In this document: in pieces, positions 21,294 to 30,949 of the stretch | Layout: each line of letters starts with the position of its first letter | How positions within the stretch are numbered: the first letter of the stretch is position 1 | Source: Aureobasidium sp. EXF-3400 | Lineage: Eukaryota > Ascomycota > Dothideomycetes > Dothideales > Saccotheciaceae | NCBI GenBank assembly: GCA_024195585.1 | Contig: SWBL01000378.1 | Location: 1-45,852 of the forward strand | Length of the DNA stretch: 45,852 nucleotides | Direction: 5' to 3' | The notes under the pieces: generated by a model | Databases searched by the model: none | What the model was told of the DNA's origin: nothing | The model's input: the letters and a program-made list of their open reading frames with translations, nothing else | Position numbers and translations under genes: made by a program

Positions 21294-21732
21294 GGGGCTG
21301 GTCTTTTGGCGGTGATGTAATTCCCTGGAGCGCAGGCGTGACGGAGGAGGAGTATTGAAGGAGATCAAGATACCCAAACAATAGACATAATTCTGGAGCC
21401 TTGAATACGAACGACAGTGTAAACGGTGTGACTCAGGATGGATGAAAGTGAAGGTGATGGAAGGTGATGGGCGCCAAGGATGATGCGGGCGTTGGTGAGT
21501 TTCGAAGTTGGCAAGAAGACACGAATCGCAATTGCATGTGCTCTGCTGTCTCCAGCTGCGAGTCAACTCTGAGATCCCTCCTTTATTTTTCCTATAAGCT
21601 CGACCTGGTCAAGACGCAGCGCGTTTGACTCCGATTCTCGACTACTTTCCTTTTCGTGCTGTTCACCAGCAATCCAAGTTCGCAGCTTGGCCGACTCGGA
21701 CCCGAATACAGTAGCAAGGCGCCGCCGCCGCC
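21294..21732. other. Intergenic region, GT34 to SEC63
   Basis: 439 bp containing the GT34 3' UTR and the SEC63 promoter. It ends in a GCC triplet run that runs straight into the SEC63 ATG. Confidence 0.4.
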
Positions 21733-23904
21733 ATGTCGACCGAATACAACTATGACGAGCAGGGCCAGTTCTTTCCCTTCTTCTTCGTCACAGTAGCTGG
21801 TCTAGTCACGCTACCAGTGACATACTCTCTTCTCAAGCCCAGCAAAGGTGCGCCTCAATTCACTTCAACCTAGCCATCTACTTATTCAATGTCCAGACCT
21901 TGAAAACACAGCGACGCGAATCGAGTCGTCCTACACGCCCGAACATGCAGATCTCATCGACGGACACAGGAGACGGCAAAAGAGGAGGGAGCGCAAGATC
22001 AAGCGCATGATTGTTGCTGGTCTCGGATGGACCACAATTGCTCTGATGGTCTACCTTATGGCTGTGACCCAGCGCAGCACGCCCAAGATCTGGGATCCCT
22101 ATGAGATTCTGGGAATTCCAATGTCATCGACCGAGAAGCAGATTCAGAGCCGCTACCGCCGATTGTCAGTCACCATGCATCCCGACAAGGCCGTGCCTGA
22201 TGCGGCAAAGAATGAGACCGCCGAAACTGTCAACGAGCGCTGGGTTGAGGTTATCAAGGCCTACAAGGCCCTCACGGACGAGGATGTGCGCAGAAACTTT
22301 ATCGAATACGGAAACCCAGACGGCAAGCAGAGCACCAGCTTCGGCATTGCTCTTCCTCAATTCTTGATCACCGAGGGCAATGGAAAGTACATCCTGCTCG
22401 TCTACGGCGCTCTACTGGGAATCTTGCTGCCATACTTCGTGGGCAGCTGGTGGTACGGATCGCAAAAGGTCACTCGCGAGAAGATTTTGGTCAGCAGTGC
22501 TGGCAACATGTTCAAGGAGTTCACGGAACGTATCGATGATCACGGTCTTGTCAACTTGCTCAGCTCGGGTACCGAGTTCGAAGCGCTTCTTCACGGGCAC
22601 AAGGCTGATGCTGGAACTGGACAGCTCGAGAAGCGTCTGCTGCAAGAGGCTCGCGTTTTGACTGAGAAGGACCGTCGCTTCTTGCAGGACATGGACGACA
22701 CTGTGCGTCGCAAGACTCTTGCACTACTCTGGGCTTACCTCGCTCGCGTTGAGCTTGACGACCAGACTCTGAACGACGAAAAATACCAGCTCGCTCCTAC
22801 CGCTCTCACACTGAACGAGGCCTTTGTCTCGGTCTGTCTGGCCTATGGCTTCACCAATCCCGTCCTCGCATCCTACCGCACTTCGCAAAACCTGATTCAA
22901 GCCGTTGCTCCCGAATCACCTCCTCTTCTGCAACTTCCCCACTTCAATGAGAAGGTCGTCAAGGCTCTCGAGGACCAACTCGACCAACGCAGCCACTTAA
23001 CCATCCAATCTTTCATGAACTTCCCCGATGCCCGTCGTCGTGAACTCGCAACCTCTGCCGGTCTCTCGAAGTCTCAGCTCGACACTGCCATCAGCGTTGC
23101 TTCTCAGCTTCCCCGTCTGGTCATCGAGCGTACTTTCTTCAAGGTTACTGGCGAGAAGCACATTATCCCCAACTCTCTCGTCCAATTTGTCGTGAAGGCC
23201 CGCTTCATCCCTCCTGGTACCCGTAACATCCCCGACGTCCACCCTTCAGACCTCGAAGACATTGACCCCGATGAGACCGACACCAAAGCCAACTCGCGAC
23301 CCGACCCTGCTGAGCAGAAGCAACACCAACCTCCTCTCGCCCACGCCCCTCACTTCTCCCGTGATCACTCTCCCCGCTGGCACCTGTTCCTCGCCGACGC
23401 ACGACAAGGCAAGGTTGCCGTGCCACCATTTACCTTTACCACTTTCGACAAGCCTATCCTCGATGAGTCTGGAAAGCCCACTTTCAACGTCCAGACTCTG
23501 AAGATGCAGTTCCAAGCACCGCCTCAACCCGCCCACTACAAATTCCAGATGCACCTTGCGTGCGACAGCTACATCGGCTTCGACGACAAGAGAGATGTGA
23601 TTCTCTCTGTCGAAGACCCAAGTTCGATTGAGGAGGCTGAGTGGGAGGATGAGGACATTTCGGAGCCTGAAGAAGGTAAGTTGTTTATTCCTTTTTTTTT
23701 TCGGCCCATGATCTTGATGCTAATGTTTACCAAACAGACTCGATTGCAGGACAAATGGCCACTTTGCGCGGCGGAGCTACCAAGAAGGCCACAAGCCCGA
23801 AGATCAAGCAAGCCAATGACGACAGTGACGAAGAGAGCGGAACAGATGAGGAGGAAGAGACGGAGAGCGAGACGGATACCGACACTGATACCGACGAAGA
23901 GTAG
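21733..23904 (+). CDS. SEC63: ER translocation component Sec63
   Basis: Three exons: 21733-21847, 21897-23675, 23738-23904 (introns 49 and 62 bp); 686 residues. N-terminal ER-lumenal start and first membrane span (FFPFFFVTVAGLVTLPVTYS), second span near residues 76-96, then a lumenal J domain with HPD at 133-135 (MHPDK), a third span near 185-205 (ILLVYGALLGILLPYFVG), and the Brl/Sec63 domain (VLTEKDRRFL, AYGFTNPVLASYRTSQNLIQ) with its beta-sandwich part (PPQPAHYKFQMHLACDSYIG). The tail is a long acidic Glu/Asp/Thr run ending TDTDTDTDEE, the site that binds Sec62 in yeast. Sec63 recruits BiP/Kar2 to the Sec61 channel for post-translational import. The ATG lies directly after GCCGCCGCCGCC, a strong Kozak context. 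Confidence 0.96.
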
Positions 23905-24128
23905 AAAAAGGTGACACGGATGCATTTTATTGGTGTGGAAACTTGTCACTTGTGTGTGTTCTTTCTGATAGCATTATTTCCCCAACCCTCCTGAATGGTG
24001 GTTGTTTCTCTGTTCTTTTTAGCTTTCATCTCCAACCTCACAATTACGGGTATTATCAAGCCTTGTCCACTGTTTCAAGAGTCATGATCGTTTGTCAAGA
24101 GAGGCGGATTTTGGGAGAGCAAATGCAA
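23905..24128. other. Convergent 3' region, SEC63 / STK19-like
   Basis: 224 bp between two convergent stop codons; holds both 3' UTRs. Nothing else seen. Confidence 0.4.
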
Positions 24129-25355
24129 TCAAGTAACCCTAACCCCCAAACCAACACTCCCCGTCCTAAAACACTCCACCCCTCCACTGCCCAAACATTC
24201 TTCGAGTATCCACTCAAACCTCACTCCATAAAATGCCTTCCATTTTTTGGTCTTGCCAGGCAGCACGCCATTCCACTCGCCTCTAGCTCTCTTGGCTCTA
24301 CTCTGCGCATCTTCCAACGGTATACCTCCATCCCACCTCTCCCTCAACATTTCCCGCGTGCTTTCTTTGTACTTTGGAGATGATTTGACGAGTAATGAGA
24401 ACAGGTGTGTGCGTGCCTCTGTTACCAGGCGGAGGTATGCTCCTGTGTATGGAAGGGAGAAAGTCAGGGTTTGTGGTTGTTGAGAGGGAGATCTTGGGGT
24501 CGAGGGTGTGAGGTTGAGACCTTTGCCGCCGCCGCCGTTGAGGTGGACTGCCGAGGCTCCGCCGGTGGCTGCTAGGGTGCCTGTTGCTGCTGTAGACCAT
24601 GAGTTTGCTAGTGATGAGGAGCCTGGAGAAGATGCTTGGCCAGGCAGAGAGAAGAGGTCGTTGCTCAGTGCGCTTGTAGACGTCATGAAGCCGGCTGCTA
24701 TGAGTTCTTGAACTTCGTCTGGCAGGAACAGACTTGCTGGTACGGTGTATGAGGACGTGTGCTCTTCCAGCACTTTTGCATATTTCTCTTTTAGTTCTTG
24801 AGATAGAGCTTGGTGTTGTTGTATGGTATTTATCCAGTCCTCGACCAGGATTACGCCTTCGCCAATTGCAAAACCACCTTTTCCTCTTCCCGGTATGTTT
24901 ATCTTCTTGACGGTGCCGGAGTGGATCAGAGTTGCTAGTTGGCGCTCGGTCGCTGTGGTCGAGGTGGAGACTGCATGTAGATGTGCTATTGAGACTATTG
25001 GCGGCATGTTCTTTCGAAAGTTGAGGACTTCGGCTATTCGTGTGCTGTTCATTCCCGCTGCTCTTTCTGGTATGTCGGTCCATGTGTGCTCTTGGATATA
25101 TCGAATGAGGCTAACCACATCCTGCGGTACTTTTGGTGGCGGCAGTGTCGTGACAATGCCAGAATTATCTAGAGGTTGTTCGGTGGTGGTATTGGCCTCG
25201 GATTGGCTTCTCTTGACTCCAGCTTGTGGTGTAGTTGCGGCTTTGCGTCGCGGATGGTTGCCGAAGGGTGAAGAAGCTGAGCGGAGTAGTTGAATGGGCG
25301 ACTTTTTGGGTCGCGATTGTAGTGGCTTCGGTACACCAGTTGCGCTGAAAGACAT
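24129..25355 (-). CDS. STK19-like winged-helix protein
   Basis: Intronless, 408 residues from the ATG at 25355. After a basic, Ser/Pro-rich N-terminus come the features of the STK19 family: PPKVPQDVVSLIRYIQEHTW near residue 70, FRKNMPPIVSIAHLH, TERQLATLIHSGTVKKINIP with GRGKGGFAIGEGVILVEDW, and a C-terminal helix-rich part (LPYTGAYLRLVTEARTHLFS, LLVKSSPKYKESTREMLRER). Human STK19 was once called a kinase but is now understood as a winged-helix DNA-binding protein that acts in transcription-coupled repair; fungal members are largely uncharacterised. A Ser/Gly-rich insert around ASSPGSSSLAN is low-complexity. An in-frame ATG at 25445 would add 30 residues that look like 5' UTR. Confidence 0.87.
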   Translation of the reverse strand: MSFSATGVPKPLQSRPKKSPIQLLRSASSPFGNHPRRKAATTPQAGVKRSQSEANTTTEQPLDNSGIVTTLPPPKVPQDVVSLIRYIQEHTWTDIPERAAGMNSTRIAEVLNFRKNMPPIVSIAHLHAVSTSTTATERQLATLIHSGTVKKINIPGRGKGGFAIGEGVILVEDWINTIQQHQALSQELKEKYAKVLEEHTSSYTVPASLFLPDEVQELIAAGFMTSTSALSNDLFSLPGQASSPGSSSLANSWSTAATGTLAATGGASAVHLNGGGGKGLNLTPSTPRSPSQQPQTLTFSLPYTGAYLRLVTEARTHLFSLLVKSSPKYKESTREMLRERWDGGIPLEDAQSRAKRARGEWNGVLPGKTKKWKAFYGVRFEWILEECLGSGGVECFRTGSVGLGVRVT

Positions 25356-26292
25356 GACGATGGTATGGACTTGTGAGCAGCTGCGCTGTATAGTGTCTGC
25401 TGAGATAAGTAATGGAATGTCTGCCTTGTGGCAAGAGAAATACACGTGATCACATGAACAGGCGAAGGAAAAGAGAGGTACTTAGGTCTAATACGGCAGA
25501 TGACTGTGATAGACAGGTCAAGGCGCCCGTGGAGAAGGGACTACTGAGCGCCTACAAGGTACGCGAAGGAACTTGGGATGCAATTTTTGCTTTGACTTCG
25601 TGAAGGAGAACGGAAGGAGAAAGCGCGAAGTGAACCTTGCTCGGCATCGACGAACGTGGCTGCCGAGAGACTTTGGTCCTGCAGCTGCTTGTCAACCACC
25701 ACTCGTTCCTTCTCTGACCACTTCGTTCTGACTCCTTCTTTCTCGAATGCTAGGAAAGGAACCCTGGATCTGCGACGAACACCAGAATGAGTTGGACAAG
25801 TTGTTCATCCAATTGATGTGTCTCGCTATCGTACCGACCGTACACGTGAAACTGGGTCATAGGTCTACCTTCCATACCCGGACTGGACAACTGAAAAAAT
25901 ATTCTTCTGGATATCGGCACTCTGGACTTGGCTACTTTACAGTATCAACAAGCTCTTTATACACGGCATGTCTTCCGTTCCAAGGTCTTCGTTATCAGTG
26001 AGAGCCTCAAGCCGGATGAAGGCCCGTGAATACCCGCATTTCTTATCGTGAATTTTTTATTTTGTGCACGCCCTACAACACAGACGCTTCACGCCCAACC
26101 CACAAACACGCCTTGCGCCCTAGGGAGTCTGTATCAGAGTCTTTCTTTGATCATGGGAACATATTTGGTAGCAATGGACAAAACCCCTGCTTGTCCCGGG
26201 TATATTCTATGTAGGAGTCTATATTTCGAAATACAACAACTCTTCTTCCCAGGCTTGAACACTTGATCAGCTTGGACAATTTCAGGTCAAAC
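25356..26292. other. Divergent intergenic region
   Basis: 937 bp between the STK19-like start and the MFS start, so two promoters are expected. A TATA-like stretch lies near 26200 (CGGGTATATTC), about 90 bp before the MFS ATG. Short ORFs only; no RNA gene seen. Confidence 0.4.
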
Positions 26293-27741
26293 ATGTCTCT
26301 ACCTGACGAGAAGAAGACAATGCGGGAAACCGTCTACGAGGAGACTGAGAAGAGTTCTGCCTCTTCAAGTCCGGACCTCACACCCACACCTTCATCATGG
26401 TCAGAGAAGAGCATACGAGAGCCTCTCGAGGAGATATCCGAACCGGATACACGCCCACAATCAACAGATCTGGAAAGAACACCGACAAACGTTCTGAACA
26501 GGATTGCATCACGGGTGACGACACATTCTCTCAAGGAACCTGGCCCACCACCCGATGGTGGCTTCAAGGCATGGTTGCAATGCGCTATGGCATGGCTTGT
26601 CGTTTTCAATACTTGGGGATTCTGCAATAGTTTCGGAACCTTTCAGACGTACTACACTCAAACCCTTGGAGAGACCCCTGCAACAATATCATGGATCGGC
26701 TCAGTTCAAGTCTGGGTGCTGTTCTTCCTTGGAACCTTTGCTGGCCGTGCGATGGATGCTGGGTACTTTGTGCCTACCTTTGCTGTGGGCACTGTTTTTC
26801 AGCTCGTGGGCATCTTCATGACATCTCTGTCCACAAAGTACTGGCAGCTTTTCCTCGCGCAGGGTGTATGTACTGGCATTGGTTCCGGCATCCTGTTCAC
26901 ACCTTCCATGGCACTGCTCAGTACCTACTTCTCCAGTCACAAAGGCCTTGCTGTAGCGCTAGCAACTACTGGTAACTCTGCTGGTGGTGCTCTGTATCCT
27001 CTCATCGCTCGTCAGCTTCTGCCTCAGATAGGCTTTGGGTGGACCATCCGCGTGCTGGGCCTGATCAACCTAATCTTCCTGTGCACCGCTGGTCTTGCCA
27101 TGAAGCCCAGACTTCCACCTCGCAAATCTGGACCTTTGGTTGACTTTTCTGCCTTCAAGGAGGTTGATTACATGCTCATCAGCATCGGCTTATGCTTTCA
27201 CATGTCGAGCTTGTACTTTACCAACTGGTACATTGCGTCCTACGGCCGCGATATGCTTGGCTTCTCCTACTCGAACTCTGTCATCCTACTCATCGTTCTC
27301 AATGGCGTGGGTATTCCCGCTCGCGTCCTAGCAGGCCATGTCGCAGATCGCTACCTCGGTGCTCTTAACACTCTCGTTCCTGTTTTGCTCTACGTCAATG
27401 TCCTTGCCTTCTGCTGGATGGGCGTCTCATCTCAAACCTCACTTTACATCTTCGTCTCCTTCTACGGTCTTGGTCTAGCAGCCTTCCAATCGCTGATCCC
27501 CACCACCATCGCGAGAATGACCAAGGATATCAGCAGAGTTGGCACGAGAATGGGTATGGTATTTACCTTTTTGTCCTTTGCTTCCTTGGTTGGTCCACCT
27601 ATCGGTGGTGCTTTGCTTTCCGCGGGTGGAGGATCTTACATTTATGCTCAAGCTTGGTCTGGCGCTTCGGCTGCTATTGGAACTGCTCTTGTTGTTGCTG
27701 CAAGAGTTTATGCTTTTGGCTGGGCAAAGGTCAAATGCTAG
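26293..27741 (+). CDS. MFS transporter, monocarboxylate-transporter-like (MCH type)
   Basis: Intronless, 482 residues. A long hydrophilic cytosolic N-terminus (about 90 residues, rich in Ser/Glu/Thr) precedes PPPDGGFKAWLQ, the PDGG.(K/R)AW signature that opens TM1 in fungal MCT-like permeases. About 12 membrane spans follow, with LAQGVCTGIGSGILFTPSMA in TM4 and the central loop after AMKPRLPPRKSG. The family (MCH proteins) moves riboflavin, pyridoxine or monocarboxylates; the substrate here cannot be read from sequence. The true ATG is at 26293; the frame extends further upstream only through a TTG. It ends in AKVKC with no obvious targeting signal. Confidence 0.92.
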   Translation: MSLPDEKKTMRETVYEETEKSSASSSPDLTPTPSSWSEKSIREPLEEISEPDTRPQSTDLERTPTNVLNRIASRVTTHSLKEPGPPPDGGFKAWLQCAMAWLVVFNTWGFCNSFGTFQTYYTQTLGETPATISWIGSVQVWVLFFLGTFAGRAMDAGYFVPTFAVGTVFQLVGIFMTSLSTKYWQLFLAQGVCTGIGSGILFTPSMALLSTYFSSHKGLAVALATTGNSAGGALYPLIARQLLPQIGFGWTIRVLGLINLIFLCTAGLAMKPRLPPRKSGPLVDFSAFKEVDYMLISIGLCFHMSSLYFTNWYIASYGRDMLGFSYSNSVILLIVLNGVGIPARVLAGHVADRYLGALNTLVPVLLYVNVLAFCWMGVSSQTSLYIFVSFYGLGLAAFQSLIPTTIARMTKDISRVGTRMGMVFTFLSFASLVGPPIGGALLSAGGGSYIYAQAWSGASAAIGTALVVAARVYAFGWAKVKC

Positions 27742-28455
27742 AGCCATGTCCTTATTCTGTTCTGGAGAACCTCAAAAAAGGTTTGGAGTCTTTTTGGGCC
27801 TAATGAAAATGAAAACGAAACCGAAAACGAAGCATATAAACCGTATGATAGAATAGATGAATAACGAATGTCCTTTAATGTCCCACAGTTACAATATTCA
27901 AGAAACCCAATAAACAGTTACAAAGATGGCTCATAGTCCACGATTCCCGAACAGATATGTACAAACGCTGTGTTCTCGACGCATGAAATCCATCGGCTTC
28001 TTAGAGCTAGGAATTTCAATTCCAGTATAACAAAGACCTCACTGGCTCGATGGGAAAAATCCCATACTCTGTAACATTATACATTGTTGACAAGGAATTT
28101 AACCATAACAATTGTCAGGACAAACGGTCCGGGGATCGACTCCCCGCGTGCGCTCACCTGCACTAAAAGCTGACATTCGTATGCAAACCTGGCATGATAC
28201 ACAAATATTCGCTACACAAAGACTATACAAGTCGGTAGTGATCGATCAGCCGGCGTATATCTGGTAATGGACCTGTGCTCCGAGAGGGCCGAAAACACCG
28301 CCTATATTGCATAGGTAAGGATTGGGTCATCCTTTTGCTCTGGCAGAGTATGGTGACTTCTTTTTTGGTTCTTTGTAGAAGTCGCATGAGGAGTGAGATT
28401 AAGTGCTTAATGTAGCAAGATATCTTTTTTTTGTTTTCACAAAACTATACGATAA
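27742..28455. other. Convergent intergenic region with no supported gene
   Basis: 714 bp between convergent stop codons of the MFS and oxidoreductase genes. AT-rich with A-rich runs (GAAAATGAAAACG) soon after the MFS stop. A tRNA T-arm-like hairpin at about 28128-28144 was considered and rejected. Confidence 0.4.
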
Positions 28456-29767
28456 CTACTTGCTGCTCTCAGCATACTTTGCGTACATCAAGTCGTACAA
28501 CTTGAGCTCATTGATGGCATCTTCAGCACTAGTCTTGATTTCCTTGCCGTTGACCAAGCAATCGTGCATATCTTGGAACTCGGAAGCAAATGCATCTTCA
28601 AACGTGCTGATGATCTCTCTAGTCTGAACTTCACCAGCTTCATTGACTTCTTGGACCCTGACCATAACAGGCTTTTGGGTCTTGATATAGGGAGAGTCAT
28701 AGAAGATTGTGACACGCTTGTTCTCGCCGTACACAGCCAAGTGAGCATCAAACTCTGGCACACCATCGATTCCTGATTCGTAGGTTACGAAGAAAGGATC
28801 TTTTGCGTCTGATTTGTTGCGACATTTGAAGATGGCGGAGTAGAAAGGTTCGTTGACGGTAACGGCAGTGACATCCTCCGGAAAGCCGAGGGATTCTCTC
28901 ATTAAAGATAGGTCGTGGCTTCCTAAGCTGCCTAGGAAGCGGGCATACTTTACTTGCTCTGGCGTCGGTTCTTTGCCAAAAGCTTCTTTTAGGAGAGCGT
29001 CCACTCTTTTGTTACGCTCTTCTCCTGCCGAGGGAGGGAAGTCGGTGTTCTTGACAGGGAAAGTGCCTGATTGCGATGTGAACTTGCCGTTCGCTGTGAA
29101 ACTGTCAGTAAAGCTGCGCCCGGGAAAACAGGGCCGTTCGAGACAGATAGGTTTGACTTACGTCCCGAGAAGTCCCGAGATCTGGCATAGAGAATCTTTG
29201 GGATGGATTCAAGTTCGCGCTTGAAGGCCTCTGTGAAAGTGCGACTGTGACGCCTCATGTATCCCACCCATACGCGGCCTTTAGACTTCTTCTCGGCATC
29301 GATGATACGCTGAGCGGATTGTATTGACAGGGTGATAGGCTTCTCGATGAAGACATTCTTCTGTGCTTCAAGAGCTGCAATAGCGTAGGGTTCGTGGAAC
29401 TCATCAGAGACGGATATGAAGACGATGTCTACATCCGCACTGGTGAAGATGTCCTTTGGATCCGTGGTCGCCTTAGGAATGTGGTACTTTGCTGCGCAAT
29501 GCTCTGCATTCTTGTGGGATGATGCTTGTCAGCCATACCGTTGAAGTATAGTGGTAGCTAAACATAGGCAAACCTTTTTGGACAGATCACAGATTGCAGT
29601 GATATCGTAAAGATGTGAGAGCTGGCACAGCGTGGGAAGATGAATGATTTGAGTTACTGATATACATATGTCAACACCAGCAGCTCCTTCCGTATCATGT
29701 TCTTCCACTGCATACCTTCACCAGCACCGATGATACCAATGCGCAAACGTTGTGATGATTCAGCCAT
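28456..29767 (-). CDS. Gfo/Idh/MocA-family NAD(P)-dependent oxidoreductase
   Basis: Four exons: 29767-29716, 29656-29574, 29510-29162, 29093-28456 (introns 59, 63, 68 bp); 373 residues. The N-terminal Rossmann motif reads RIGIIGAGEVTQ once intron 1 is removed, then HLPTLCQL and TAICDLSKK. SDEFHEPYAIAALEA and VFIEKPITLS contain the EKP motif that positions the nicotinamide and substrate in this family, and VWVGYMRRHSRTF follows. The C-terminal alpha/beta domain runs to DLMYAKYAESSK. Members oxidise or reduce sugars, inositols or dihydrodiols; this sequence alone does not fix the substrate. The protein has no signal peptide and is probably cytosolic. Confidence 0.92.
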
Positions 29768-30949
29768 TTTTTCCGATATACTGCACTTCGAGTTGGATTC
29801 TGCCTGCAAGACGGCTGTTGTAAAAGTGTTCAAAGAAAATGTGCTCCTCGATCACATTGTGTTGAGTTCTTGCCAAAAGATGCGGGTCACTGACGTAGCT
29901 ATGTGTTGCCAGGTCGCGAGTCATGCTGGGCTGCTCCTTCGAACGTTCTTATATCGAATGGAAACGGCATCTAGATTCCTTGAGCCATGATGCGATACTC
30001 GTGCGAACGAGCCCTAAGAAGGATTTGCAGTCCGGCATTCCAGCATCCCATAGTTGAAGAGATATAGCCTCGAAAGAGGGACGGACTGAAAGTGTTCTGC
30101 AGCGCTTTCGCGTCTTGGCCAGGACTTTTGGCCTCGATATCGTTTGTGGATGTGATGTTAATGATGCCAAGCATAAGATCAGGATCAAGATAAACATCTT
30201 CGTTCGCTTTGATGCTTTTGTCTTCTCACAGATTACTTAAGTATTTCTATCTTATTCCTGTGTGCAAAAAGAATCACGTTCATATTTCGGCATGTCACCA
30301 GAAGTTCTCGATAGTGAAGCCATGCGACAAATCTGGCAAGGCCTTCCGGACGGGTATTTCTCAAAGACAAACGTTGTGCCTTCCTACAGTCTCGACCAAG
30401 CCGCTGTACCTAGCCTGTCTCTGCCCTACGCTGCAAATGGCCGAACGACTCATGGATATAGTTACGCGGGTCAAACGCAGATGCCAATTACCTACTCTAG
30501 GTTAGGATGCCGAGAGGCTGATTTCAACGTTGTTCTCAATTGCCGTACGACCATATAATCTTCGATTCTAACCACGCCACACTTGTGTAGCGTTGCGACC
30601 TCTGGGTCAACTGCCTGGACTGGCCAGCACTCGTAGACATAGGAACCAACGTCCGGCAGTCGATTGCATTGTCTCCGAATCCTTCGGGTGCCCGTTGCGA
30701 TTATTGACCTAGCCTACACAGTCCTTTTCATCGACTTTCTGTGAGCAGCAGAGAACATGTGGCGTTGCGATGTCTTATATGTGCCATCGAGTTCTTGATC
30801 CGGAGTTCTAAATGGATCTCGTGTAGTCCATATATGACTTTGGACCCTCTACCCATTCTCTTGTTCTGAAGTGCTTGGTTTGCTGCTTTCCATCTTAACG
30901 TTCGTTCCTTCGTTTTTTAGCGGCTTTGAGCCGACTGTTGACCAGCAAG
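29768..30949. other. Divergent intergenic region, oxidoreductase to giant Ser/Thr gene
   Basis: 1.18 kb with promoters for both flanking genes. It includes a weak small-ORF candidate at 30292-30558 (listed separately) and a TATA-like CCATATATGA near 30830, about 120 bp before the ATG of the giant gene. Confidence 0.4.
30292..30558 (+). CDS. Possible small protein or exon remnant (88 aa)
   Basis: ATG at 30292 opens an 88-codon frame beginning MSPEVLDSEAMRQIWQGLPD, rich in Tyr/Ser/Pro with balanced composition that looks more coding-like than the surrounding shadow ORFs. There is no recognised domain, no obvious downstream exon, and a plausible donor (GTTAGG) near the end. It could be a decayed gene fragment or chance. 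Confidence 0.22.
   Translation: MSPEVLDSEAMRQIWQGLPDGYFSKTNVVPSYSLDQAAVPSLSLPYAANGRTTHGYSYAGQTQMPITYSRLGCREADFNVVLNCRTTI

Noticed and set aside
24129..24155. Telomere-like TTAGGG next to GGTT at the end of the STK19-like gene
   Set aside because: Only one to two partial units, within the coding end; incidental.
25356..25445. N-terminal extension of the STK19-like protein from an upstream in-frame ATG
   Set aside because: The extra 30 residues have no family similarity, and the inner ATG has better context and a typical start.
28128..28144. tRNA T-arm-like hairpin CGGGGATCGACTCCCCG
   Set aside because: Stem and 7-base loop look right, but the loop begins A rather than TT, and no matching acceptor stem, D-arm or anticodon arm lies upstream at tRNA distance.
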